Source: Rotaria sordida
Taxonomy: Eukaryota > Rotifera > Eurotatoria > Philodinida > Philodinidae
Reading direction: 5' to 3'
Assembly (NCBI GenBank): GCA_905250125.1
Contig: CAJNOL010000700.1
Coordinates: 46,190 to 110,189 of the forward strand
DNA length: 64,000 bases
The position numbers and the translations under genes are program-made. Below are positions 46,601-59,010 of the stretch, in pieces (position 1 is the stretch's first letter; each line of letters starts with the position of its first letter). The notes beneath the pieces were generated by a model. That model worked only from the letters and a program-made list of their open reading frames with translations. It was not told where the DNA came from and searched no databases.

Positions 46601-49600
46601 TGATATATGAGCTAGTGCATATAAACCACGACTGAACTTGCTCAATCGAGGTCGTCAGATTTTGTTCAATTTAAGATATATTGTAGAGAAAAGTGTTTCA
46701 TGAATTTTGCCGCAAACCATTTTAAAAAACATTGGTTCTTTGATTTTGTTATGAGCATTTTATGAAAAGTCCTAAAAGTGACTATATCATTAAACGGAAG
46801 TCCTAATAGGATTATATCTCAAGAACGGCTAAACCAATTGAGCTGAAATTTTCTATAGATATATATTCCAGAGAGTTCTATTTATCATAAAACTTTTGTC
46901 TCAAAATATTACGCCGTTGGAATTTTATAAATCACCCAATATATGTAAAAAAAAATGAAAGTTTTCAGAGGTTAGGCTATCTTCCAAGAAATGGATCACC
47001 TTGGGAGCTGATATGTAGAAATTAGAAGTGCTGTCTTTGGACAAGAATTTTATAAAAAAAAATAGCGTGGAATCTTCAAGAATAGCCCCAGGAGATCTAT
47101 TGAAAAATACTAAAAAATGAACCGTTTCCTATAGGAAATGTATCCAAATTTGCATAGAAATTACTCCAAGAGTTTATCATATGAGATAAATTCTACTTAG
47201 GAAAAATTAGCATACGATCCTCTATTACCTTCCATAAAAATATTTTTTCAAAATGAAAAAAAATTTTTTCCGAAAAATTCTCCTAAGGAGGTAGGAAATT
47301 CAGAGAAATAAATTTATCTCAAAAGGCCTGGATGGGATGCGGGAATTTTTCGAAAAAATTTTTTTCATTTTGAAAGAATTTTTTTATGGAAGGTAATAGA
47401 GGATCGTATGCTAATTTTTCCTAAGTAGAATTTATCTCATATGATGAAACTCTTCGAGTAATTTCTATGCAAATTTGGGTACATTTCCTATAGAAAACGG
47501 TTCACTTTTTAGTATTTTTCAATAGATCTCTTGGGACTATTCTTGAAGATTTCACGCTAATTTTTTTTATAGGGCTGTGGTCCAGACACAGTATAGGCGT
47601 GATGCATAACCTTTTGCTACGAGCATACAACTCAAACTCGGAGAGATATAATACTGATTTTTATACCAAATGAAAGCCCGTCGAAAATTAGATTTAGTAG
47701 TATGACTGGCACATTATATAGGACTGGTTCAAAGAGGTCCAGAGTATGGGGAGGATGTAAAGAGTATATCAATGGTCAGTCGACGATTCTTTTGTGGGCG
47801 AGTGTCTGATAAAATGCCCAAAAATACGTTCAGCTCCATTGGAAGAAAACGAAAATTTTCCACATTGGTTGGAGGGTAAGGAGTGACTTTATTAAGATCA
47901 GATCTGACTTCACAGAATGATGAGAATGGACTATAGAATTACGAAAAGTTTCAAAATTTCAAGAATATAGTTGAACACTTCCATAGGTAGGCAGTCACGA
48001 AAACAGAGAGAAATCTGAAAGACTCTAAAACCCCAAACAAATCTATCGGCTAGAGCTATGACGTTTTTCAATATTTTGATCCTAATACCGTCATTTATTT
48101 ATCAAATTTTAAAAACTTTTCACTAAAATGATCAGCCAAGAAAACTCCACAAAGTATCATAGACGAAACGGTTTTCTGAATCCCCTCCGTTTTCGTGGTT
48201 GACTATCCATGGAAGTGTCCGTTTATATTCCTGAAATTTTAAAACTTTTTGGTATAAAACTCACTTTTATATCTCTTCGAGTTTGACTTGTACCTTCCCA
48301 GAAAAAGGTTATGTACAACTCTATACTTCTCATTTCTATATATCAACTCCTAGGACGATCCATTTTTATCAAAAACTCATTCTTGAAAGGATTGCACTGA
48401 CCAAACGGAACGATGCAGATGGCTGAAATTTATAGGAATCATAGATCTTTCAGTGTTCTATTTACAGTAAAAATTTTAGATCTCTATCTCATTCCAGTCA
48501 GAAATTATGAAGCGGCAAAGTTATCAAAAAAGTGCTTTAAATCCCAACGGCGTAGTATTTTGAGACAAAAATTTGATGGCAAATAGGGTTCTCTGAGATA
48601 TCGACTTAAACGTGTAACGCGTAACTTCAAGGACCGGGAGTTTGAAGTCATCATTTTAAAAACGCATGATTGCCATCTTGTAGAGCATCGTCTAAAGTGT
48701 ATGGAAACATATTTTATTCCGTTAATAAGTGCTTCAAATCGCATTTAGTAATTGGTAAAAGAGCGATCACTAATAGAGAAAGGAAATTCCTCTATTTAGA
48801 CTATTAATTAACCTAACCTATATATTGAAACAACTCGATATATACATAAAACGTTGATTAAGATTGTTTAAGACTATGATAATAGATGTATCTTTTGGCA
48901 CAACATTTGATTTTCTATGTGTCATACTTTTTCGCAGTGAACTCAAGTAAAAGCTGTTTTTTTAAGAGCTATCTGACACATGCATATCTATTTGAAAAAG
49001 GTTCTATTTTATAACAATTCTACGTAACACGATGACGCTTTCTTTTTATCTTTTTCCTGCGTTTTTCATATTTGTAAGAGAGCATTTTCAAACAGTCATT
49101 TATTATACAAAAATCATTGTAAGCTATGACGAATCAGTTTTTGATTGATTACTCATAAATTGCTATAAGAATATATCTGATTGGTCTAAGTTAATGGTGT
49201 TCAATTAAAATTAAACTAACCGATGGAGCATAATGATGATTGCATCACATGAACATATTTTTTGAAAAATTTGTCTTATTTCTCAATATTCATCTACTGC
49301 ATTTGGATTATTTCCCTAGACACGTAAGTCCTAATATTTCTGCACTGCTTCTAGGAAAAACTCAGTATCACATCACAAACTGAAAGTCAATAATTGCTAG
49401 GTAATAAAATCAGCTATCGGCATGCCAGCATCATGTCACATACGCTAAGGAATTGAACAGTATAATGTAAACAGAATTCAGTACATTTTCTTGATAACTG
49501 GAGGTGACCGCTAAATAATCTTAATTACAACACTGTAAGCTATCACATGTGAAATGCCATTAGTAAAAACACAATTAAATAAGGTTAATATCCACAGCTT

Positions 49601-49886
49601 TGTAAAAGACATAGAAACAGCACACATTCATAAGCAAATAAAGAACAAATAGGTCACACCCAACCTTTTGTCCTTTTTTCGCCATTGCGTTACGTCATGT
49701 ATTTTCGCTGTAATTTTCAAACGACTCAATCAAACGAGTTCATATTTTCAAAGATTTCTTTTTAAAATGGTTTGCGGCAAAATTCATAACACACTTCCCT
49801 CTACAGCATATCTTAAATTGAGCAAAATCTGACGACCTCGATTGAACAAGTTCCGTCGTGATTTGTATCCACTGGCTCATAAATCA
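46601..49886. mobile_element. 3.3-kb non-coding element with ~130-bp TIRs and nested palindromes
   Basis: The left arm 46601-46735 (CAATCGAGGTCGTCAGATTT, AATTTTGCCGCAAACCATTT) recurs inverted at 49756-49886. Four further inverted pairs lie inside with different centres: 46870-46925/48540-48597; 47051-47278/47345-47571; 47604-47669/48251-48313; 47944-48006/48188-48250. No coding sequence was recognised. It ends about 60 bp before the start codon of the seven-TM gene, just upstream of a splice-acceptor-like TTTTTTCAG, so it may sit in a 5' intron or the promoter. Confidence 0.75.
47051..47571. repeat. Fold-back with ~225-bp arms inside the 46.6-49.9 kb element
   Basis: Arms 47051-47278 and 47345-47571 are inverted copies with few mismatches (left AGCATACGATCCTCTATTAC; right GTAATAGAGGATCGTATGCT) around a ~66-nt spacer. 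Each arm begins or ends in a run of A/T next to TATA. Confidence 0.85.
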
Positions 49887-49944
49887 TACAAAATGCTTTT
49901 ATTAATTTGGTTTTCTCGTGTTTTTTCAGATTTTCTGAATCAAA

Positions 49945-52558
49945 ATGGATAACAATAAAATAAACAGTAAGTAATCACTAAATTCTTTTACTTTTCAATT
50001 TTTGTAATAAGATTTCAGATGATATGAAATAAAAATAATTTATTGAGCTTTTTAAAATAAAATAGAATTTATTTTGAAATTAAAAAGAAAATAATAACTT
50101 AATGTTGAATATTCCGTTTTTTTCTTTTTTATTTCAAAAATTTCCAAGGTCTATGAAATAATGACAAAAAAACTTTTATTTATATTTGTCAACTTCCATT
50201 ACACACGATGCCTATCAAAATTATCTACTCAGCTGTAAATCAATCGAATAGAACATTATCAGCTAAATGAGATCATCTCAAAATTCTTCGCGACATTTTT
50301 CTGAAATTTTGAACAAAGAAAAAGTCTTATAAACCTTTCATTAATTTGATGTAGCGAAATTGGAAAGATTCACGAAGAATTCGAAAGTGCCTCATCATTT
50401 CACCAAATCTTCCACTCTGCTATCAACTGTAGTCAATAATAGACTCTTTTTTCAACCTCTAAGTATTGAAAACCTAGACTTTTCGTTTTCTGAAAAAGCT
50501 CGTATTTGAATTCTTCTTAGAACGTTACGAAGAAGCGAAAAAACTGCATTTACACATCAATAGAGAGTTTTTTGCTATTATTTGATTTTTGTAATGATTG
50601 TAAAATGAAATCATTTTGAAAATGTTATATATATTAAGTAAAAACTCCACTAAACTGTTGAAAGTAAAAATTCCATAAAAAATTCATCATCATCGAAACT
50701 AATTATTTTTCTCCATTTCTGTTAAACAAAAATAATAAAACGATATAATAATGTAGTTTAACTAAACCAAGGGGAAGGACTTGGTCATGTGAATGACTCA
50801 TAAAGGATCGAATAAAGTTTCATCAAATTTCAACAAATTAATATTCATGTTTCCTAAGCTTTCTATTCTCAGCAATGTCATGTTTATCAAAACGCAAAAT
50901 TCGATCAGTCAATATAATTATGACAATGTTTTTCTTTCATTATTTTGATAGACGAGTTTGATAAATTTTTGCTGCAACGATGAGAGGTCTCCAACTGATT
51001 CGCACCATTTTCAATGATATGTTATCCATATATTAGGGCCATTATTCTAAGAAAAATCCTAAGAGGGTTTGAGTTGATGATGCTTTCTTCGAAGGTTATG
51101 ACCATTTTACTGATTTTTCGACCTATGGCGAGATATTTACAAAAAAATCGAATAACGAAATTTTGACCTGAAATTTTCCTCATATGTAGGTCTCATGGTC
51201 CCCAGTATACGCTAAAAGTTTCATCGAAAACGCATGTTTGTTTCTCAAGATAATGAATTTGCCATAAATTATCCGCATTTCACAGAAATCTCTGAAAAAT
51301 CGAGTTTTTTTGGATATTCGTTATCTCAGGAATGGAACATCCGTTTTCACTGAAACTTTTAGCGCATACTGAGGACCATGAGACCTACATATGAGCAAAA
51401 TTTCAGGTCAAAATTTCGTTATTCGATTTTTTTGTATAAATATCTTGCCATAGGTTGAAAAATCAGTAAAATAGCCATAACTTTCGAAGGAAGCACCATC
51501 AACTCAAACTCTCTTAGAATTTTTCTTAAAATAATGGTCCCAATATATGGATAAAATATTATTGAAAACGACATGGATCAGTTGGAGACCTTCCCTCGTC
51601 AGTAGTGTAGTAATCTAAAACTTAAATTATCAAAGCACCAAGAAATTTTCAAATCATATGAGCAAAAATAACATTAAAACATTGAAGCCATTTATGTTTT
51701 CCATTCAGATGATGATGATACGTATGATCTTGAAATAACATTCAAGATTACTTATTTCTTATTTCAGGAAACATTACAACTTTTCTTGAAACTTATCCTT
51801 ATCCAGCGTATGAATTTAACAAAATAGCTGCTGGTGTTTTTGCTGGTCTCGTCGGTGTTTCATTAATTGGATTGATCATTCAATCAATTCTAATACGCTT
51901 TCAACCAATTCGGCTAAATATTCTTATTCTCCTTTCTCATCTGACCATGTTCGTTCATCTAGTATTACGTGCAGCTCTTTCTACTGAAACAAATAAATCA
52001 AAAGCTACTTTTACAGCCATGACAGTTTTACTTGCTATTAGTCTACGTACAATTATTTTTGCTAATTATGATTTTCTCGTACGAATATGGAACCTCAAAA
52101 AATGGATTTCGCGTGCTCTTCTCATAGGTCCGGCTCTTGCCGCCATCGCATCAGTCATTCTCATGGCTCCAGCCAACTCATTAGGATATAATCCTGACAC
52201 AATCGAAACAAGCTTTCGATTACGAAAAGCATCAAATACAATTGTTCTTGGTTTGACCATTGTCTTCTATCCGGTTTGGTTTGCAACAAAAACAATACAA
52301 CATATGAATACACTAGCGATTATTTTTTTAATTATCTCGAGCATTTGTTGTTTGATTGTCAGTATTTTTCTTGTAGTTACATCAATTCCAAAGTATTATA
52401 TTCGTTCAAATGAACAAGAATTTTGGACTTATATTTTTCAAATTATACCTACCATGGTTGCGCAATTCACATGGACGATATTGCATCCGAAACGAACTCT
52501 TGTCAAAAAACAACAATTTGAAAGAGGAACCGAATCTGTTACTACCATTGATCTATAA
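49945..52558 (+). CDS. Seven-transmembrane protein, fungal RTA1/DUF7702-like layout
   Basis: Exon 1 (49945-49966) supplies ATG and seven codons; exon 2 (51768-52558) supplies the rest, joined in phase (AAC A|GA AAC), giving 270 residues. After a short outside N-terminus (TYPYPAYEFNK) there are seven hydrophobic spans: KIAAGVFAGLVGVSLIGLII, LNILILLSHLTMFVHLVL, ATFTAMTVLLAISLRTII, ALLIGPALAAIASVILMA, NTIVLGLTIVFYPVWFA, IIFLIISSICCLIVSIFLVV and YIFQIIPTMVAQFTW, then a basic cytosolic tail. No GPCR signature (DRY, NPxxY) is seen. The layout recalls fungal RTA1-like or DUF7702 proteins, but this is a weak match made by eye. The 1.8-kb intron contains the fold-back at 50978-51602. A splice-acceptor-like tract just before the ATG suggests an upstream non-coding exon. 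Confidence 0.75.
50978..51602. repeat. Fold-back element with ~275-bp near-perfect arms in an intron
   Basis: Arms 50978-51253 and 51317-51602 are inverted copies (left AACGAAATTTTGACCTGAAA; right TTTCAGGTCAAAATTTCGTT) around a ~63-nt loop. The outer ends (GAGGTCTCCAACTGAT / ATCAGTTGGAGACC) recur singly at 3122-3186. No coding capacity and no clear target-site duplication. It lies wholly inside the seven-TM gene's intron, so a transcript would carry a long hairpin. Confidence 0.85.
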
Positions 52559-53385
52559 ATCAGTAAGACTCAATGGAATCATGGAACAAATCACTAATAT
52601 CCGTAACTTGTTATGAAATATTCAAACACTTTTTTTGAAACACATTTTAACAAAATTTATATTGTAAACATTATATTATAGTTCCACATATATTTATTGA
52701 AAAGAAGAAGAAACTGTAGTTACTACAACACAATAATCTGAAAATTAAATAAAAAATTTATAGAGAAAGAAACAACATATTTTATCATAAAACAGCATAT
52801 AAGAAATAAGAATAATTGTTATTTGAAAATATAATCAATCAACGTTTTCTGTTAAAAGATTTTTCAGAATATTATTTTAATCGTTAGATACAAGAGTTTT
52901 TATGACAAAACTAATGATAGATTTATTCGCAGGTTTATCATGCATATACACTAGTCTCTTTTTATCGGCGATAAATTCATAAAAAAGCTACAAGATATAC
53001 ACACAGTATTCTCGTTTCTATTGAACAATACAACGTATTCAGTAGAGCGTTGTATTGATTTCTTGGTATCGATATATTCGATCATGGTTTTTTTATCTTA
53101 TTTGAATGTACACAAGTGAATTACAATTTTTTCTTGCGAAAAATTTCAAGTAGACTTGAACAATTTCTGAACAGTGCATTTTATTACACTCTACACTTAT
53201 ATTACACAGCAAAAGTTTCCCAGTATTTGACTACATAGTACCTGAGATACAAATTCTTCAATTTAAAAGTACTATAAAAAATGTTTATTTAATAAAAAAT
53301 GCCTTTTTACATTGCATCACATTTTTAAGATTCTTGATAGTGAAAAGAAATACAAAACTGAATTTTTCACTGGTCCATACAGGAT

Positions 53386-53438
53386 AGGGTGTCGGTGCGA
53401 GTGGATTAAGAGCACACCTACACCCACACCCATACCCA
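53386..53438. repeat. Telomere-like fold-back tract 9
   Basis: TAGGGTGTCGGTGCGAGTGG, loop ATTAAGAGCA, then CACCTACACCCACACCCATA plus CCC. Confidence 0.75.
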
Positions 53439-53710
53439 TTTAAATGAGTTTCTGCTAGTCATCATCTAATTTGCAATGATTACAACCATCTGAAGTCATA
53501 CAGAAATAAATGTCAGCTGTGCACTCCATACGAAATGAAACTCATTGAACAAACATGGGTTTTTTCCTTCTTTTAGGTCACTTGTTATCTTCTCTTTCAG
53601 TGGATATTTTATTGCTGCTGTGCACTATCCTTTTCATAGTGTTTATTTGATAAGAATTCAAAAAGAAACAAAAAAAGAAGGCAAACCCAGATAACAACCG
53701 AAAGCAAAGG

Positions 53711-53770
53711 ATGGAGTGTGAATGTGGGTGTGGGTGTTGTCTCTTTCCACTCACACCCACACCCACCCTC
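53711..53770. repeat. Telomere-like fold-back tract 10
   Basis: ATGGAGTGTGAATGTGGGTG plus TGGGTGT, loop TGTCTCTTTCCAC, then TCACACCCACACCCACCCTC. Confidence 0.8.
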
Positions 53771-54238
53771 TCGAAGAGACTTTGTTGAAAACTTCTAAAT
53801 TTTTTGTGGAAGCTAGTCTAGTTGAGATCTCTATATGCACAAAGTTTCAGATCAAAATTCGAAAATATGATTTTTCTGAGACCTGAGGTTCTACAGGAGT
53901 CTATAGGACATAGACATAATATTCCGTAAGTTTTTATCGACAAAAGAGACGAGATCTAAAGAAACCAACATCGAAGCAGGTCCATACTCATCAAGTATTT
54001 TCATTTTATACCATTTCCACCGTGGGGAAAATCCATGATTTTCGACTTCCCCTTTTCTTTTTTCCGTTGTAAAGTTTAATATCAGTCAATGATTGTGCTA
54101 ATAGATATTTCGTCGAGCACTGTTGTTGACGCAATCTCTATGTTTCAGATGTACCATTAGTGTTTGTTGTTTTTGACATAAAATATACGATAATCAGTCA
54201 TTAGATAATTAATATCCATTTGATGGAACTTGATGATA

Positions 54239-54343
54239 AGGATGTGCGTGTAGGTATGACTGTGGGTATGGATGTTGAATGGATAACGAGAAGATGCACA
54301 CTCACACTTACACCCCACAGCCACAGCCACATCCACACCCTCA
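54239..54343. repeat. Telomere-like fold-back tract 11
   Basis: GGATGTGCGTGTAGG and CTGTGGGTATGG, loop ATAACGAGAAGATGC, then ACACTCACACTTACACCCC and CCACATCCACACCCTCA. Confidence 0.75.
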
Positions 54344-55062
54344 AGTACCTTGAACTTTTCGACATTAGCAGAGAATTATTTCGAGTTATCTTCTAGCAAA
54401 ATTTATACTAAGCCCGAGACCGAGATCTCGATGGCACTGAGATTAAAACTAAAAATTTTTTCATCGGAACTGAGATCAAAAAGGCTGGTCCTGCTCATAT
54501 CTACGCAAAAGTCATATGAAGCGTTCAGATGAGTTTAGTCAAAATAAGAAAAATTAATTTCTCTTGTTCCAGAATTTACAAAACTCTTGAATACCGAGTT
54601 CAAGTCAAATGCCATGTACAATGTTCGTGCAAAAAGCGTTAAATATCGTTGTAAAAAAGTGAGCTCATTTTTTGACACAAGTTGTACACCGGACGGTATA
54701 CCGACACTTTAATATTACTATCGTCTCAGTTCGGTCTGCCTCCAAATTTTTGTACGATCTTGCATGGTGCATGGCGCGAATATTTGGAGCAGAATTTATT
54801 ATGCGATAGATAAATTTAACTTGTCACGTTGTGCCCTCCGATTCTCGTTCTTTGTATAAAGAACGCAGAAGAGTGGTGAAGTGTAGAATAAACATACCCA
54901 TTGCACTTACGCAAGCAAGAATTGAGATAGGCAATGCACAAGAAAAGTCATCGTTGCGTAAAGAGAAAAAAAAATGCATATCACGATGATGGTGCAAAAA
55001 TGATTGAATAGCAAGGTATAAAAAAAATTGTAATATACACATATTAATTGAGGCAAAACACA

Positions 55063-56114
55063 ATGGCATCGTCGAGTGGGACGAAAATTATCGCGATTAT
55101 TGGTGGTACTGGAGCCATGGGACGTCCAATTATTGCTGCATTGAGTCAAACAAATTCGTATAAATTGCGTGTTTTAACACGTGATACTCAAAGTGAACAA
55201 GCAAAAACTATTTCGAAAACATATCCAAATGTCGAACTGATCGAAGGTAATTATGCTGATGATCAATGTATACGAAAATTATTTACATCTATCTATGGTG
55301 TGTTTTGTAATACCGATATTTGGAGTTGTGGTGGCTATCAAAATGAGATCGATCTAGGAAAGATGATATTCAACATTGCTGAAGAAATGAATGTACAACA
55401 TTTCATCTACAGTTCACTGGATCATACACAAAAATTGTTGGCTAATCATGGTGGATATCGATGCCATCATTATGATGCCAAAGCAATTGTAGCTGAATAC
55501 ATTGAATCTAATGATCCAAAACGACAAATACCATGGACAATAATTACCACAGCTCCATATTTCGAAAATTTCCAATCAGTTTTTCTTCCAAAAAAAGATC
55601 CTGCTGATTCTGATCAATTGATATTTACCTTTCCTATGGCCGACAAACCTATCGTCCTGGTCGCTCTTGACGATATTGCTTGGTTCGTTAAATACAGTTT
55701 CGAAAATCCGAACAAATCTATTGGAAAAAACTATTACATTGCTGGTGATAATATTACAATGGATGAACTTGTTCGAACTTTCAGTGAGAGTAAGTTTCAT
55801 AAACGATGATTCTACGTCATTTGGAATGATTGTATTACTTTTTAGTAACCGGCATCAGAGCAAAATACGATGATATGCCACTTGAGAAATACGTCGAAAC
55901 AATGCGAGAAAAGAAACATATTGATTTTGATCGGAAAGAAAATTTTATTGGTTTTTTTCAGCAATTTTTACAAGAGAAAGTCAATCGGAATTTCAATGCA
56001 TTGAAAACTATTCATCCTGATCTGCTCAATTGGCGACAGTGGCTAGTGAAAACAGGTTGGAAAGGTGAACGTGGTACTGTACAAACGTCAAGAGGCTTTT
56101 ATGAAAAGACATAG
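55063..56114 (+). CDS. NmrA-like NAD(P)-binding protein (atypical short-chain dehydrogenase)
   Basis: Exons 55063-55789 and 55846-56114 join in phase across a 56-bp intron to give 331 residues. The N-terminus has a Rossmann fold with the glycine motif IIGGTGAMGRPI (about 13-24; the canonical family motif is GATGxxG), followed by LRVLTRDTQS, where an arginine typically contacts NADP, and 'VELIEGNYADD' and 'YGVFCNTDIW' typical of NmrA proteins. HFIYSSLDHTQ and the YRCHHYDAKAIVAEYI region correspond to the modified active-site segment, lacking the classical YxxxK; PWTIITTAPYFENF follows. NmrA-type proteins sense NADP+ or reduce small substrates; the substrate is unknown. The ATG at 55063 gives the natural N-terminus. 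The gene stands alone; animal (NMRAL1-like) and fungal origins are both possible. Confidence 0.85.
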
Positions 56115-57998
56115 AAACTTTTTCATATCAGGGTTAATCTTTTCTTTATTGTATTTTAATCCTTCATTGAATAAACATCTAGTGAGAAGCAGTCCCAAGT
56201 TATAGAGCAAAACAACATATTTTCTTTCGTTTTGCTTGGTCAAGAAGTACAATAGATCAGTGAGCACTATCTCTTTTCTCTGTAACATACTTTATCGATC
56301 GATTATTTCTTCTATAGTTCAGTTCTTTTGAATGATAGACCTCATTTACTTTTCTTACCTCTTCCATTCGGAGTAAACGTGTCTCAGTAAAGAATGAACG
56401 TGAACATAGAAATGGGCAGCTCCAACTCCAAAACGGATCTGGAACAAGACGAAAATTTCTAGTTTCGGTTACTTTTCATTCTTTTTCTGTATTATTTTTC
56501 TTCAACATTGCCGAAGAGTTTCAAAATAATATCTATACGACAAGTTCGACAAAAAAGCAGCTAGATTTACCAATGATAAAGCCTTTTTTTTCGAATGGTA
56601 TTGATTTAGCCGAAAGAAAAAATGTCGAAGAAAAGTTTACGATATCCTCAACAGACGTCATTGATCTTCTTGCCTATTGATGTTTTGTTCACTAGTTGAC
56701 AGTGTTCACCAAAAAACAATCACTGCAGGAGAGAAAGCGAAACGCCAACACAGACGAACAAAGAAAACGAAGTGTAATGTTGTTATTTTGCTTCATTACT
56801 CTTGATTTGTTTGTAGATATTGAAATCTTTACTCTGGTCTGCAGTCCAACATTTTATTTTGTTCTAGATAAATAAAAAAAAATGATATTTGCCGTTGCAA
56901 ATATGTTGTGATCAAATCAATCATGAATTTTTCTTACGACACTTAATATTTTGTTAGTGATAAATCAATGCGTCTTCCTTCCTCTTCTACGGAATAAAAA
57001 GTTTCATCTTACTACCCGATCAAACATACATCTCGGTTTTTGTCCAAATTTTCTGCATGCTGGGAACAAATTCTCCCCTTTTTTATCCATATTAATTCGG
57101 ATTACAATTTGTGTGAAGCGTCGAATTTTTGTTAATTTTTTCGTTCAAACTTCAAGTTTTTTAGGCAAAAGTCGCATAAAATATATGAAAATAAACAAAA
57201 ACATCTAAAAAAATTGAAGTTTTGAAGAAAAACTCAATAAAAACTCGAGCGTTCGTTCAAAGTACGATTCAAATTAATACAGACCAAAAAAGCTCAGAAT
57301 TTGTTCCTTTCGTGCACAAAGGACAAGTGGCGATAAGGCCATTTTTTTGCCCAAAATATTTCTGCAAAAAAAATCACGTACTCGGAATCAGCATTAAATT
57401 CTGAGTAAAATGAGATACTTTTTTCTGTCGAAAAGCGATTTTCATTTTTCACCTATAGTTTCGCACCTGAAGGGGACTCCAGAACCATCAAAAAACATTT
57501 TTCTTTAATTTTTTAGATTAATACATCATCAGATACAGAATTCGATGGTGATTCTGAATTTCTGATCAAAATTCGTAAAGCACGAAGTTTTCGTGGAGAA
57601 AAACCTATTTTACCGTAGGATGCTAATAGAAAGCTGTTCTCGGTTGCCAGCATTAGGGAACGTAAAAACGACAATACAAAGTCTAAAATGCATGCAGTCA
57701 TGCGCCAGTCTGTTTTTTTTCGATCGAAAGCATGTAAAAAAGCAATCTAAAGCCAACTTTTGGATACTTTACAGTCAAATATTAGAAAAAAAAACAGCGA
57801 AAACACGGATTATTGGGATCTTTTGGCCTAATATTATAGGATAACGAGATCTAGAACCAATGAGTGGCATATATAGATTGATGCAATTTTTCACGCTCGT
57901 TCTGAATATGGCATCAAAAATGAGAGAAAAAGTGAAGAATATCGTTAAATATGCGAAATACTCGAATTAGAGTACGAAAGTCATAAAATCCGCACATA

Positions 57999-58228
57999 TT
58001 TTCAGGCTATGTCCAACAAAAATTAGTTTTCAAGTAAAATGCACATGATATTCGAAATCAGCGTAGAAAACTGCGACTAAAAACATCAATTCGATCAAAA
58101 AAACATTTTCCATGAAAACTTGGCTAAGGAAGAGTACGGGTGAAATCAGATGGAAAAAGTCCTGAGGGGGAGTACGGGGTTGAATTTTTCTTGAGAACTA
58201 ATTTTTGTTAGCCATAGCCTGAAAATAC
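57999..58228. mobile_element. 230-bp MITE-like element with ~38-bp TIRs
   Basis: TATTTTCAGGCTATGTCCAA plus CAAAAATTAGTTTTCAAG at 57999-58036 matches, inverted, CTTGAGAACTAATTTTTGTT plus AGCCATAGCCTGAAAATA at 58191-58228, with three or four mismatches. Non-coding. It directly abuts telomere-like tract 12. Confidence 0.7.
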
Positions 58229-58230
58229 GT

Positions 58231-58285
58231 ATGGGTGGGTGTGGATGTAAGTCTTCTCTGATTCCACACCCACATCCACCCACCC
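58231..58285. repeat. Telomere-like fold-back tract 12
   Basis: ATGGGTGGGTGTGGATG, loop TAAGTCTTCTCTGA, then TTCCACACCCACATCCACCC plus ACC. Confidence 0.8.
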
Positions 58286-58648
58286 CAACCAGTGCTTGGG
58301 GGTGCCATCAGTGCAAGAACCTAATGACACTTAAAATCTGATGAAAATGCTTTGAATCTATCATCATAATGATCAGAAGACTTTTCTCTATCGATTCATA
58401 TATGATTCAATGGACTTTAGTAGTAGAAATCGAAAGGGGTCAAAATGCGTCCTTATACGCCCCCGTCCTTTTTCAAAATTCAATATTGAACGAATTTGTA
58501 AGCCGTACGTATCATTATAAAGCAAGCAATAGCTTAACTAGTGAATTACTTAATTTGTGAGCGGACAATGAAATATTGTTAAATATCGATCATAATATCG
58601 ATTTAAAACAAATTCTTTTTATTAATGATCAATTTAATTTGAAAAGTA

Positions 58649-58775
58649 GTGTGGGTGGGCGGGTGTGAGTGTGGGTGTGGGTTATTCTATCTCACACCCA
58701 CACTCACACTCACACTCACACCCACACGCACATCCATCCACACCCACATCCACACCCACACCCACACCCACACCC
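58649..58775. repeat. Telomere-like fold-back tract 13
   Basis: A short G-rich arm (GTGTGGGTGGGCGGGTGTGA...GTGGGTGTGGG), loop TTATTCTATC, and an ~85-bp C-rich arm with CACTCA and CCCACA units ending in four tandem CCCACA. The C-rich arm is about 2.5 times longer than the G-rich arm. Confidence 0.85.
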
Positions 58776-59010
58776 TTTTTCGATATTTGACAATAATTGA
58801 AAGTACTTCACACTGTTTGTCTAACGAAGAACGAACCAATCTACGACAATATTGATAGAAAAACAGAGACTATCATCAACTTCTTATTTTATTCCATCAT
58901 TCCTTCAAAACAGAAAAAAACGATGACAAAGAATAATTAATATATTAATATAATAAAGGCGAGTATTTTTCTTTTCCCGATGTTATTCGCCGACGAACTC
59001 GAAACATTTT

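Larger units (their letters stand above)
52559..55062. other. Intergenic with three telomere-like hairpins
   Basis: 2.5 kb without a recognisable gene; it holds three fold-back tracts (53386, 53711, 54239) within 0.96 kb, the densest cluster in the window. Confidence 0.55.
56115..59010. other. Intergenic with a small MITE and two telomere-like hairpins
   Basis: 2.9 kb with no supported gene. Open frames near 56951-57404 and 57513-57844 have no domain. Repeats are listed separately. Confidence 0.5.
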
